A stretch of 45,251 nucleotides of DNA from Providencia heimbachae ATCC 35613 (GTDB lineage Bacteria; Pseudomonadota; Gammaproteobacteria; Enterobacterales; Enterobacteriaceae). The position numbers and the translations under genes are program-made. Below are positions 32,483 through 40,599 of the stretch, in pieces. The notes beneath the pieces were generated by a model. It saw only the letters and a list, made by a program, of their open reading frames with translations, searched no databases and was not told the DNA's origin. Position 1 is the first letter of the stretch, and each line of letters starts with the position of its first letter. The DNA lies in NCBI RefSeq assembly GCF_001655055.1, contig NZ_LXEW01000013.1:1-45251 (forward strand). Direction: 5' to 3'.

Positions 32483-32845
32483 ATGAAAGAATTATCACTA
32501 CTAGATAAACGAAGAAAACATTTCATGGATGCTTTCTTTGAGTATTTAAAAAGAAAAAAGAAAAGCACATCATTTATCAGAATCATTGATGGAATTAGTT
32601 ATCAGGTCGATTTAGATACTGAGGTATTAAAGCAATCATTAATTAACCTATATGAAAATATTGTTTGCCGTAAACAAGTAGGAATGAATGATAAACAGAT
32701 AATTAATACCTATGACAGCCTTTATAACAAGCATGGAGGCTTATCAAATGATGGTAAGGATTTTATCAGTTTAATTACAGGGCTTATTGCTGAAAATTTA
32801 CATAAAAAGGAAATCGCTAATGGCTTATTTTACATCGACAAATAA
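32483..32845 (+). CDS. Hypothetical basic protein, 120 aa
   Basis: AGGAG 6 nt upstream of the ATG. Basic N-terminus (LLDKRRKHFMDAFFEYLKRK) then helical acidic/neutral part with 'NTYDSLYNKHGGLSNDGKDF'. Its last 26 bp overlap the next gene. Possibly nucleic-acid binding (inference from the basic stretch KRKKKS). Not recognised. Confidence 0.68.
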   Translation: MKELSLLDKRRKHFMDAFFEYLKRKKKSTSFIRIIDGISYQVDLDTEVLKQSLINLYENIVCRKQVGMNDKQIINTYDSLYNKHGGLSNDGKDFISLITGLIAENLHKKEIANGLFYIDK

Positions 32846-33392
32846 AGGCATTTTAAACGAAAGCGGATCATTGATTTCTTATGATGATGCGATTAAGACC
32901 CTTGAATTAGGTCAATACGATAATGAGTTAGTAAAGGGCTTGTATTTAGCTGCATTTATATTCGGCGAATTATCTAAAAACCTAAAGAATTTCACGCCTG
33001 AGCAGCATCTTTCAGTATGGCGCTGGGTCGTTGCAGCTAGTTTTATCTTAAAGCTGCAAGAAAAAAACGGAATCAGGACTGTTATTGATGATGCGGGTAA
33101 AAGTTGCACTGCAATTATTTATAGCAACGGAAAAGCCACGTTAACTGTTTACCCCCTAACACTACGCTTAGCACTTGTTGCTGATTATGAAGCTACATTT
33201 ATTCAAGCATTCGGAAAAGAACAAGGGACTGACCTTGCTATCCGCGCCTATGTCGACCTTCTCAATATTTCGGTTGAACATGGCCCAAGCCTATCATCCA
33301 AGGGGCAACGTGTATTGAGCGCTATAAATAATGATTACATTCGCATTCTTGAAGCTGAAGGTGGCGTTCCAGTAATGCCAACCATTCACTAA
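32820..33392 (+). CDS. Hypothetical protein, 190 aa
   Basis: Largest unknown of the operon. Start at ATG 32820 (AAAGGA 9 nt upstream) preferred over an ATG 11 codons earlier. Helical with several hydrophobic amphipathic helices ('ELVKGLYLAAFIFGELSKNL', 'LSVWRWVVAASFILKLQ') but no clear membrane segment; the middle has beta strands (CTAIIYSNGKATLTVYPLTL). Not recognised. Confidence 0.7.
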   Translation: MAYFTSTNKGILNESGSLISYDDAIKTLELGQYDNELVKGLYLAAFIFGELSKNLKNFTPEQHLSVWRWVVAASFILKLQEKNGIRTVIDDAGKSCTAIIYSNGKATLTVYPLTLRLALVADYEATFIQAFGKEQGTDLAIRAYVDLLNISVEHGPSLSSKGQRVLSAINNDYIRILEAEGGVPVMPTIH

Positions 33393-33404
33393 GGACGATG
33401 ACAA

Positions 33405-33626
33405 ATGAGAATTGAATATATGGCTGGCAGCAGCTTTGCAAAAGTAGTGATCCTGTCCTCTATTGCCGAACGCAAAAAACTAAAACAGTTAATTGATAAA
33501 GTTCTGCTTTTTACGCCAGTTCAGGAATCATCAAGAGGCTTCTTTTTCCGAGTTACCACAATTTATGGCACACCCAAACACGTTTCACAGGCTTACAAAA
33601 TAATCAGCTTGGAGGCTAATAAATGA
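33405..33626 (+). CDS. Hypothetical protein, 73 aa
   Basis: AAGGACGATGACAA precedes the ATG. Small alpha/beta protein (SSFAKVVILSSIAERKKLKQ, then 'SRGFFFRVTTIYGTPKHVSQ'). 12-bp gap to the previous gene, 4-bp overlap with the next. Not recognised. Confidence 0.65.
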   Translation: MRIEYMAGSSFAKVVILSSIAERKKLKQLIDKVLLFTPVQESSRGFFFRVTTIYGTPKHVSQAYKIISLEANK

Positions 33627-33871
33627 TTGAACAAGATAATGCCGAAAATGAAATGGTTGATTATGACGATACCACAATTCGTTCCACCCATTATGTTGAT
33701 GATGGGCGTGACTACACAGCACGGATCATTCACCGCATAAGACAGCGTTGTTATATCCGAATGGGAATTTGCCCTCCCACTCCACCAGCGCCACAAGTAG
33801 TCGCACCAAAATTAATGCCAAACACCAAAAAGAAAAAGCGAGCTAAGAAGGTGAATGATGAGCGAAATTAA
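33623..33871 (+). CDS. Hypothetical protein, 82 aa
   Basis: GGAGG site 7 nt upstream. Acidic N-terminal half with 'DYTARIIHRIRQRCYIRMG', then a proline-rich linker (CPPTPPAPQVVAPK) and a Lys/Arg-rich tail (KKKKRAKKV). Looks like a nucleic-acid-binding tail on a small domain. Not recognised. Confidence 0.65.
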   Translation: MIEQDNAENEMVDYDDTTIRSTHYVDDGRDYTARIIHRIRQRCYIRMGICPPTPPAPQVVAPKLMPNTKKKKRAKKVNDERN

Positions 33872-34034
33872 AGACACTCGAAATTGGAAATGCCTCTTTG
33901 GTATGCATCAGTGGATCCTTGTATCTGTATGTGATTATACCCAAACAGATGAGTTCGGTGACATATATATGAGAGGTAAAAAATATATCATGCAATGCGT
34001 TTACTGCGGCAAGGTTAAAAGGAAAATATTATGA
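33858..34034 (+). CDS. Small zinc-ribbon-like protein, 58 aa
   Basis: ATG 33858 (an in-frame ATG lies one codon earlier) with AAGG upstream. MSEIKDTRNWKCLFGMHQWI at the start and QCVYCGKVKRK at the end: C12...H17 and C49-x2-C52 form a likely zinc site, a pattern frequent in tiny phage proteins. It overlaps its two neighbours by 14 and 4 bp. Confidence 0.68.
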   Translation: MSEIKDTRNWKCLFGMHQWILVSVCDYTQTDEFGDIYMRGKKYIMQCVYCGKVKRKIL

Positions 34035-34348
34035 CAACACCTAATTCTAACCTTATCAATATCATTAGAAATGCTGGTAATGATCCGTCTGACATTACTG
34101 ATGCCATTTTTTTAGCCGGCTACAGAAAAACTGATTTTAGTATCGAGCAGATTATTGAAATGACAGCCGACCAGACGGCTTCATGTATTTACCTCGGCAT
34201 GAAATATGATGCCCTGCCAAGAACTATCAATGATATAGCAAAATATCATTTAAGTGGGTTAATCGAGGAAGCTAGTTGGATTGGCACACCAGAAGAAATT
34301 GCAGCTGAAGTATTGAGGAACGGGTATCAAAAAGGAGATGATAAATGA
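34031..34348 (+). CDS. Hypothetical protein, 105 aa
   Basis: AAAAGGAAA upstream. Acidic, helical: DPSDITDAIFLAGYRKTDFS, IEQIIEMTADQTASCIYLGM, then 'EIAAEVLRNGYQKGDDK'. Two similar segments, 'AIFLAGYRKTDFS' and 'EVLRNGYQKGD', hint at an internal repeat. Overlaps neighbours by 4 bp. Not recognised. Confidence 0.65.
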   Translation: MTTPNSNLINIIRNAGNDPSDITDAIFLAGYRKTDFSIEQIIEMTADQTASCIYLGMKYDALPRTINDIAKYHLSGLIEEASWIGTPEEIAAEVLRNGYQKGDDK

Positions 34349-34554
34349 CTCTTGATAGCGCTTATATGACAACTAAGGATGTGTGTGAACATCTTCGCAT
34401 TTCATCTAGAACGTTGGATAGAAGAAGAAAACGAGAGATGTTGCCTTTCCCTGAACCTGACTGCAGTTATCAAGGCTCTGAAAATAGATGGTTCAAATAT
34501 AGGGTCTTAGAATGGCAAGCGAAAGATTCAGAGCTAAGCAAAGCAAATCGCTAG
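34345..34554 (+). CDS. Excisionase / AlpA-like HTH protein
   Basis: 69 residues. MTTKDVCEHLRISSRTLDRR (from Met8) then RKREMLPFPEPDCSYQGSEN and RWFKYRVLEWQ: the MerR-like winged-helix DNA-binding form used by AlpA and Xis proteins. AAAGGAG is 8 nt upstream. It is the last plus-strand gene and converges on the integrase, the normal place for a directionality factor. Confidence 0.82.
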   Translation: MTLDSAYMTTKDVCEHLRISSRTLDRRRKREMLPFPEPDCSYQGSENRWFKYRVLEWQAKDSELSKANR

Positions 34555-34563
34555 TAAAACAAA

Positions 34564-34587
34564 CGCCCCTACTTTGGGGCGAATTTT
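34564..34587. terminator. Terminator between excisionase-like gene and integrase
   Basis: CGCCCC/GGGGCG stem with TACTTT loop; AATTTTG follows on plus and GTTTGTTTT on minus, so it can act both ways. It overlaps the integrase stop codon. Confidence 0.65.
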
Positions 34588-35771
34588 GTTATAAGCTCTA
34601 ATTTATCCCACCACTTTTGATAGGCTTCTCGCATTTCGTTCATATAACCATATTTATCATAAACACCCCATACGCCGGGTAATTTATGCCCGAGCATGGT
34701 CTCGGCGACATGTGGCGCTGTAAGCTCAGAGAAATTAGTTCTCGCAGTCCTGCGTAGGTCGTGCATTGAAAAGTGAGGAATATCTACCCCATAGTTCTTA
34801 GATACAAACCTAATAATATTTTTTGGAAATGTTAGATGAAAATTAAAAGCTGCGTAGTCTTCACCCGTGTTAAATAAGATATCGTATTCAGCAATTGAAA
34901 ACAGTTCAATTATTGTAGGTAGAACATCAGGGATCATCGGCCTAATAAGAGGTTGTCCTGTTTCATGCCCTGTTTTGTGATTTTCTGCCGGCACAACCCA
35001 GTGCATCTTTTTAAAATCAAAATCAGCTTTTTTAGCTAATCTTAGCTCACTTACCCTACATGCAAAAAAAGTACAAAGTTTTACGAACAACGCATTTTTT
35101 TCAGTCATCCGAGATTCGTCACATGCCCTAAAAATATAATATAGCTCTTCATCTGATAGTGTTCTACTTCCATGCTTTTTCTTTATGCCAAAGTCTTTTG
35201 GGCTAATATTTGTTAGTGGGTTATCTTCGAGCATATTCCGCTTTCTTGCCCATTCATAACAATTAAACGAACAATTTATTACTCTTTTAGTAACCTCTGT
35301 ATATTTCTTAGATAACTCATCAAGAAAGGAAACCCATATTTTTGTCGTTAATTGTTCCGGTAAATATTTTCCTAGTTTTGGAAATACATGAATTTCAAAA
35401 CTTCTAATTACTAGGTCAGCACTTTTTTTATTCCCGAAATTAATTGAATGCCACTGTCTAAATAAATCCTCAAATTTACCAAGCGATATTAATTGATCAG
35501 CTTCAATTGATTTAACTAATTTAGGGTTTTGGCCTTCACTTAAAACTCTCGCCCATTGAAGTACTTTTGAGCGAGCTTCCTTTAATGACATGATAGGATA
35601 TTGACCAATTGTCATTTTGTCTTGTTTGCCAGCAAACCTGTAGCGATAGAAAAAGGAAACCACCCCATTTTTAGATATACGGATCCATAAACCATCTCGG
35701 TCTGACTTCTCTATTACAGATTCACCTTTCTTTCCATGACTAGCCCTTAGAAAAGTGTCAGATATAGCCAT
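34569..35771 (-). CDS. Tyrosine integrase, P4 type
   Basis: 400 residues. N-terminal arm-binding DUF4102 domain (about 1-90, KSDRDGLWIRISKNG), core-binding SAM-like domain (about 95-180), catalytic domain with R239 (ACRVSEL), H337-x2-R340 (HDLRRTAR), H362 (GHKLP) and Y371. Members usually insert with the attachment site directly upstream of their gene, here 35772 onward. All catalytic residues present, so probably active. Confidence 0.95.
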   Translation of the reverse strand: MAISDTFLRASHGKKGESVIEKSDRDGLWIRISKNGVVSFFYRYRFAGKQDKMTIGQYPIMSLKEARSKVLQWARVLSEGQNPKLVKSIEADQLISLGKFEDLFRQWHSINFGNKKSADLVIRSFEIHVFPKLGKYLPEQLTTKIWVSFLDELSKKYTEVTKRVINCSFNCYEWARKRNMLEDNPLTNISPKDFGIKKKHGSRTLSDEELYYIFRACDESRMTEKNALFVKLCTFFACRVSELRLAKKADFDFKKMHWVVPAENHKTGHETGQPLIRPMIPDVLPTIIELFSIAEYDILFNTGEDYAAFNFHLTFPKNIIRFVSKNYGVDIPHFSMHDLRRTARTNFSELTAPHVAETMLGHKLPGVWGVYDKYGYMNEMREAYQKWWDKLELITKFAPK

Positions 35772-36141
35772 AATGCCCTCTTTTGTTGTAATCGTCCGTT
35801 TTTGATGGACACACTGGTGGACACATTCATTATGACTGATGTTGGCTTAGGGTGTCTAGGGCTGTCGGAGGGTAATTTAGCAAACCAAATAAAATCATAT
35901 AGTTACATTATAATTTTGACATGAGATGACTTAGCTTGTCATGGGTGGTCTAATCGTCAATGATTATAATATTAATCAATTACCCCTCCTATACTTCAAG
36001 TTAAACAATGACAAGATAATAAATTAAAATCACATAAAGTAATATATTATTTTTTAACTCGGTTATTGAATAGGAGATTTTCATATCTTATTTAATTAAT
36101 AATGATTTTATTAATACAATTTAAAATACGTAATAAACGAT
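35772..36141. other. Phage-host junction region (attachment site expected)
   Basis: No gene in this 370-bp AT-rich stretch. Two 12-bp-spaced direct repeats, GGACACA at 35807-35813 and 35819-35825, and the pair ATGAC/GTCAT near 35924-35940 are candidates for integrase or Xis sites. A half copy of a host repeat (TATACTTCAAGTT, near 35991) suggests host DNA resumes before about 35990. The core repeat cannot be read without the other prophage end. Confidence 0.5.
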
Positions 36142-36167
36142 AAAAAGCCGCTGATTAAAAAGCGGCT
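36142..36167 (-). terminator. Intrinsic terminator after pepT
   Basis: Minus strand: 7-bp stem AGCCGCT/AGCGGCT with 8-nt loop, then five T. 27 bp past the pepT stop. Confidence 0.75.
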
Positions 36168-36194
36168 AGAATACAATGTTTACCAATAAGAACG

Positions 36195-37427
36195 CTATTT
36201 TTGCCCAACTAAACGACAAATAGTTTCTGAAACAAGGTAGCTTTTTTCAAATGAACTGATAGGTAAAAATTCAAAACGCGAATGGAAATTCAATGCACCC
36301 GTAAAATAGTTCGGCGTTAAAATACCACGTGCTGATAATGCAGAGCCATCTGTTCCTCCTCGCATTGGGATTACATTTGGCTCAACATTTTGAATTTTTA
36401 ATGCATCAAAAATTAAGTCAATGGCTGTTCTATCATCCCCGAGAGAGTCGCTAATATTGCTATACACATCATCAATCTTGAATTCAATCTTGGCTCGTGG
36501 ATGGCGAGCTCTAATCAAAGCAACACTTTCACCAATAAAATGCTTACGAGCCTCAAAGCTATTACGATCAAAATCGCGAATTGCCATTTTAACTTTAGCG
36601 TTATCTGGATTGGCGATTAAATCAGTGAAATAAAAATAGCCTTCACGATGCTCTGTATGTTCAGGGGTATCAAAACGATCAAAGCAACCTATAAAATCAT
36701 GCGCAACACGAATGGGATTTAACAATACATTCTTAGCAGACATGGGGTGCGCCGTGATCCCTTTAATCGAAACTTCAATTGAAGCGGCGTTAAAGGTTTC
36801 AAATACCACTTCACCTAATGCACAGCAGTCAATCGTATAGGCAAAATCAACACTAAAACGCGATAAATCCATAATTTTAGACCCACGAAGACCAATTTCT
36901 TCATCAGGTACAAAAGCAACATAGATATCACCGCAATCAAAATCTGCGTGTTGTAGCTTTTCCATTAACTCCATCACCACGGTGATCGCGGCTTTATTAT
37001 CAGCACCAAGCACACTAGTACCATCGCTAAAGATTATTTCTTCACCGACATAAGGAGCGGCTTCAGGATGTTCAGAAGGCTTAAACCATACATCTTCTTG
37101 GCGATTTAGACACAAGTCTTCACCTTGATACTTCAATGTTTGGGGCTTGATAACAGGAGATAACCCCACATCTACCGTATCCAAGTGCGTTACGAAACCA
37201 ATCTTTGGAGCTGAAGGTTTATTACCCGGGCGAACCGCATATAAAATGGCATGGTCGTCAATATAGATGTCTTTTAAGCCATAACTTTTTAGCTCTTCAG
37301 CTAACAACTTAGCCAACTCACGCTGCCCTTCTGTACTTGGCACAACGCTATTCGCTGCATCACTCTGACTTTCAATCGCCAAATAGCGATAAAATCGTTG
37401 CTCAAGTTGCTTACCTAATTCGTTCAT
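36195..37427 (-). CDS. pepT: Peptidase T (tripeptide aminopeptidase)
   Basis: 410 residues, usual length (E. coli 408). M20 zinc peptidase: HLDTVD (about 80-85), GADNKAA (about 142-148), DEEIG (about 175-179) and the late H in 'NFHSRFEFLP' are the metal and catalytic sites. It removes N-terminal residues from tripeptides in the cytoplasm. AAAAGGAACAATAA precedes ATG. It follows the AbgT-family gene with 24 bp, so the two are likely co-transcribed: uptake then hydrolysis of peptides. Confidence 0.96.
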   Translation of the reverse strand: MNELGKQLEQRFYRYLAIESQSDAANSVVPSTEGQRELAKLLAEELKSYGLKDIYIDDHAILYAVRPGNKPSAPKIGFVTHLDTVDVGLSPVIKPQTLKYQGEDLCLNRQEDVWFKPSEHPEAAPYVGEEIIFSDGTSVLGADNKAAITVVMELMEKLQHADFDCGDIYVAFVPDEEIGLRGSKIMDLSRFSVDFAYTIDCCALGEVVFETFNAASIEVSIKGITAHPMSAKNVLLNPIRVAHDFIGCFDRFDTPEHTEHREGYFYFTDLIANPDNAKVKMAIRDFDRNSFEARKHFIGESVALIRARHPRAKIEFKIDDVYSNISDSLGDDRTAIDLIFDALKIQNVEPNVIPMRGGTDGSALSARGILTPNYFTGALNFHSRFEFLPISSFEKSYLVSETICRLVGQK

Positions 37428-37451
37428 TTATTGTTCCTTTTACACTGCTTA

Positions 37452-39002
37452 TTATGCTGGTTGCCATGTATAGCCACTATCAAAGCCAATTGGAATATCA
37501 AATGCCCAGAACAGATATAATGTCGCTGTTAAGGTAATCAATAACCCAATCGTGAATGGGATCATCATAGAACAAAGTGTGCCAATCCCTGCATTCTTAT
37601 AGTATTTTTGGCAATACATTAAAATGAGTGGATAGAATGGAAACATCGGTGTACTTACGTTCATTGCAGAATCACTAACGCGGAATGCCGCTTGTGTTAG
37701 TTCAGGTGAAATACCAACCGCCATCAACATTGGAACCAGCACGGGAGCCATAATTGCCCATTTAGACGTCGCTGAGGTGATCATAATATTCAGTATTGCC
37801 GTCAAAAGGATAACACCAAATACTGTCATACCTGATGGCATATCAAGTGTACGTAATAATTCAGCACCTGATAATGCTAATAACGTTCCTAAATTAGAAT
37901 GTTGAAATGAATATAGGAACTGCGCTGCAAAAAAAGCAAAAACAATAAATGGAATTAACGATTTAGTAATATTTTCCATCGCCTTCACGACATCCTTGGT
38001 CGATGTGAAGGACTTCGTCATATAACCATAAACTATCCCCGGCAAAGCGAAGAAAATAAACAGTAATGGTACAACGATTTGCATTATCGGTGCTTTGGGG
38101 CTAGTTAAGCTACCATCAGGGCCACGTAAAGGGGAGCCCTCTGGCCATAATGATGCAAATAACCCGATACCAAGCGCAATCAAGACTAAGCTAGCAACAC
38201 GGAATGCACGATGCTCTACTGGTGTTATTTTACCTAAATCTTGCTCAGCATCTATATCAACGTCTTTGGTCGTAATCGGGCAGTTCTTATTCAGCCATGG
38301 CTCAACAATTTTTTCAGTAATAAACCAACAAGTAAAAATAACGCCGAAGGTACCACCTAAACTAAAGAAATAATTACATAATACGTTCACACTGTAGCCA
38401 GGTGCTAACATTTGCGCGGCATCTTGTGTAAAACTTTGCATAATTGGGTCGATAATAGACGGCGTATAACTTGCAGTAAATCCCCCCGCTAGACCCGCAA
38501 ATGCCGCAGCTATACCCGCTAATGGATGTCGCCCACTGGCATAAAACATCATTGCAGCAACCGGCATCAAAATAACATAGGCTGAATCGGATGCGACATG
38601 TGAAACGATCCCCACAAAAACCACAGTTGGCGTCAGCATTCTTGGAGAAATAAATGAAAGCATTTTTTTCAAAGCGGTATTAATAAATCCGCTACTTTCT
38701 GCAATACCAATACCAAGCGTCGCAACAATTGTTATTCCGAGCGGAGGGAAATTTATGAAGTTTTTCACTACTGTTGTTATAAATAATATCATTTCTTCAT
38801 ACTGAAACATATTAACAACAGCGATTTTCTCTTTTGAGATAGGATGGTAATAGCTAAAATCTACAAATGAAAGCAGATAAGATAAGAACCAACAGATTAT
38901 TAAAGCGTAAACAAACAGCATCGTAACATCCGGCATAACATTACCAATGCGTTCAACACGATTTAAAAAACCTTTTTTCTTAGGAAGTGTATTTGTTGTC
39001 AT
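37452..39002 (-). CDS. AbgT-family transporter
   Basis: 516 residues with about 11-13 membrane segments. 'FINFPPLGITIVATLGIGIAE', 'GIVSHVASDSAYVILMPVAA' and 'PMFPFYPLILMYCQKY' are AbgT-family (p-aminobenzoyl-glutamate transporter) features. E. coli AbgT has 508 residues. Substrate here may be p-aminobenzoyl-glutamate or a dipeptide; coupling to pepT favours a peptide-like substrate (inference). A palindrome at 39081-39100 lies upstream. Confidence 0.9.
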   Translation of the reverse strand: MTTNTLPKKKGFLNRVERIGNVMPDVTMLFVYALIICWFLSYLLSFVDFSYYHPISKEKIAVVNMFQYEEMILFITTVVKNFINFPPLGITIVATLGIGIAESSGFINTALKKMLSFISPRMLTPTVVFVGIVSHVASDSAYVILMPVAAMMFYASGRHPLAGIAAAFAGLAGGFTASYTPSIIDPIMQSFTQDAAQMLAPGYSVNVLCNYFFSLGGTFGVIFTCWFITEKIVEPWLNKNCPITTKDVDIDAEQDLGKITPVEHRAFRVASLVLIALGIGLFASLWPEGSPLRGPDGSLTSPKAPIMQIVVPLLFIFFALPGIVYGYMTKSFTSTKDVVKAMENITKSLIPFIVFAFFAAQFLYSFQHSNLGTLLALSGAELLRTLDMPSGMTVFGVILLTAILNIMITSATSKWAIMAPVLVPMLMAVGISPELTQAAFRVSDSAMNVSTPMFPFYPLILMYCQKYYKNAGIGTLCSMMIPFTIGLLITLTATLYLFWAFDIPIGFDSGYTWQPA

Positions 39003-39080
39003 ATTTACAAGCTACTTATGTTATTAAAATATGCCCATTATTATTCAAAAAATATATAGGTGATTTCACTCTGACCTTCA

Positions 39081-39100
39081 AAGTATACGCATGTATACTT
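39081..39100. promoter_or_regulatory. 20-bp palindrome upstream of the transporter-pepT operon
   Basis: AAGTATAC GCAT GTATACTT, perfect 8-bp arms. On the minus strand it contains TATACT, a possible -10. It lies about 80 bp before the transporter start in an AT-rich gap (39003-39480) with no other gene. Candidate operator for an unknown regulator. Confidence 0.45.
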
Positions 39101-39413
39101 AGTGAGATATTTTTTTGAGCACCCACATACAAATTAAATTACTTTGGATTTGAAAACTTTATCACAGTAATTAACCCTATTAGAAAAGTAAAACACTTTC
39201 TGACTTTGTTTTAACAGGATAAACCAGTTAAAATTAATTACGTTAAATTTATTTATACAATAACTATCGGCATTTGTTTTCAAATATAATATTTTTTTAA
39301 AATATAAACCCTGATTTTAAATATATTGTTTAAGTTCTTTTTTAATTGAATTTTTGGCAAAAAAAAAGAATATTATAAATTCCTTTCAACATTATATATA
39401 AGTTTATTTTATG

Positions 39414-39473
39414 TATAGTCAAAGTACTTCAAATTATAGTCAGGTAATAGCACTACAATTTGAAGTATGGCTG
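39414..39473. repeat. Degenerate chromosomal inverted repeat
   Basis: 11-bp perfect arms TACTTCAAATT (39425-39435) and AATTTGAAGTA (39457-39467), with outer TATAGTC... and ...GGCTGTA. It resembles the TATAnTC-ACTTCAAnTT-type intergenic repeats of enteric bacteria and is related to the copy at 40396-40465. It follows psiE and may act as its terminator. Confidence 0.5.
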
Positions 39474-39480
39474 TAAAATG

Positions 39481-39897
39481 CTATTCGCGTTTGAGTTTCT
39501 CAGTATTCGCAATAAACAGCGCAACAACTAAAACTAAGATTGCACCAGCATGCAGTAATGTAGTCATAGGGTCACTATGATCAACAATAATGAGCCTAAT
39601 GATGGCTGTAATACCAATATAAATAAAGTACCTTAATGGGAAATGATACCCAGACATAAAGTACTTTATTATCAAGGCAATAAACTCAAAATAAAGAAAG
39701 TAGATAACAATACCTTCCAATAATTCATAAGCCGTTGCGCTCTTTGTTTCACTAAACATCAACGCTGCCATCGTGACCGTTTCTTTACCTAGAAAAAAAA
39801 CAAGCACCGCGGCTAAAGCAATCAAACCAATGTTTAAAACCCACTGCAATACCCATGCAATATTACTTGCGTGACGCATTCCATTCATATTATTCAT
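39481..39897 (-). CDS. psiE: Phosphate-starvation-inducible protein PsiE
   Basis: 138 residues from ATG 39895-39897 (GGGAGA 6 nt upstream); a start 12 codons earlier is possible but E. coli PsiE has 136. Four membrane segments; '[10 protein letters not shown]', '[20 protein letters not shown]' and '[20 protein letters not shown]' are nearly as in E. coli. Inner-membrane protein of unknown molecular role, under PhoB in E. coli. Confidence 0.95.
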   Translation of the reverse strand: MNNMNGMRHASNIAWVLQWVLNIGLIALAAVLVFFLGKETVTMAALMFSETKSATAYELLEGIVIYFLYFEFIALIIKYFMSGYHFPLRYFIYIGITAIIRLIIVDHSDPMTTLLHAGAILVLVVALFIANTEKLKRE

Positions 39898-40081
39898 ATA
39901 TTCTCCCTCGACAGGTACACAGGTATCGCTCATTTAAACACCAAATATAATCAATGTTACTATTTGAACATCTACACCATAAAATTCAAAACTTTCCGAT
40001 TACACACAAACTAGGCTAATTGTAATTCAATTTTAAGACGCAATCATTACAAGTAGGCAATAAACTTGACTCAAATTTGAT

Positions 40082-40366
40082 TTAATTTTTTTCATCATTA
40101 ACTCTAAATTGTCGCCCGGTCAGCCTTTTATCATTTGTTATTTCACTTAGCTGAAGTTGTTCAGTTTCTTTTCTCTCTCTTTCTGATTCAATGTCACTTT
40201 CTTCATGCTGCTTAACGTGATGAGAAATATATTCTAACTGAGCCGTATTATAAGGCGCTGTTTCGTATATTATCGAACTCGTTGCAGATTGTGCGAATAC
40301 CGAAGCACTGGTAAATAATGCTATCGCCATAAACAGGTTTGTAAATAAAGTTGCTTTCATCTTCAT
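40082..40366 (-). CDS. Small exported protein, 94 aa
   Basis: Sec signal peptide MKMKATLFTNLFMAIALFTS with probable cleavage after ASVFA (about residue 25). The mature 69 residues are charged (ESDIESERERKETEQLQL), likely helical and intrinsically flexible; no Cys. AAGGATAA precedes ATG. Stands alone between psiE and the DUF3999 gene. Family not recognised; periplasmic location predicted. Confidence 0.75.
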   Translation of the reverse strand: MKMKATLFTNLFMAIALFTSASVFAQSATSSIIYETAPYNTAQLEYISHHVKQHEESDIESERERKETEQLQLSEITNDKRLTGRQFRVNDEKN

Positions 40367-40395
40367 TTATCCTTCAAGGCTTAAGTCCATTGTTC

Positions 40396-40465
40396 TATAC
40401 CCAAAATAATTCGAGTTGCAGGTAAGTGGACCAACAACCCTGTAACTTGAATTATGACGGGTATA
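40396..40465. repeat. Chromosomal inverted repeat
   Basis: Imperfect 27-bp arms: TATACCCAAAATAATTCGAG... and ...GAATTATGACGGGTATA, 22 of 27 positions complementary, with GTTGCAGG/CCTGTAAC inside. It belongs to the widespread TATACCC-AATTC-AGTTGCAGG type found between genes in Yersinia, Photorhabdus and related enterics (family knowledge). It can fold as a long RNA hairpin in the 233-bp gap, which has no gene. Confidence 0.65.
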
Positions 40466-40599
40466 TACGATGTTTTAGCGCAATTCCATGTCAAATAACA
40501 CCGAGACTAGGTAATTGTTTTTGTAGACAAGTAAAGACACGTACACAAATGATAAAGGAAGCTTTCGCTCCCTTATCTATTCTGCCTTACAGGCCTTAA

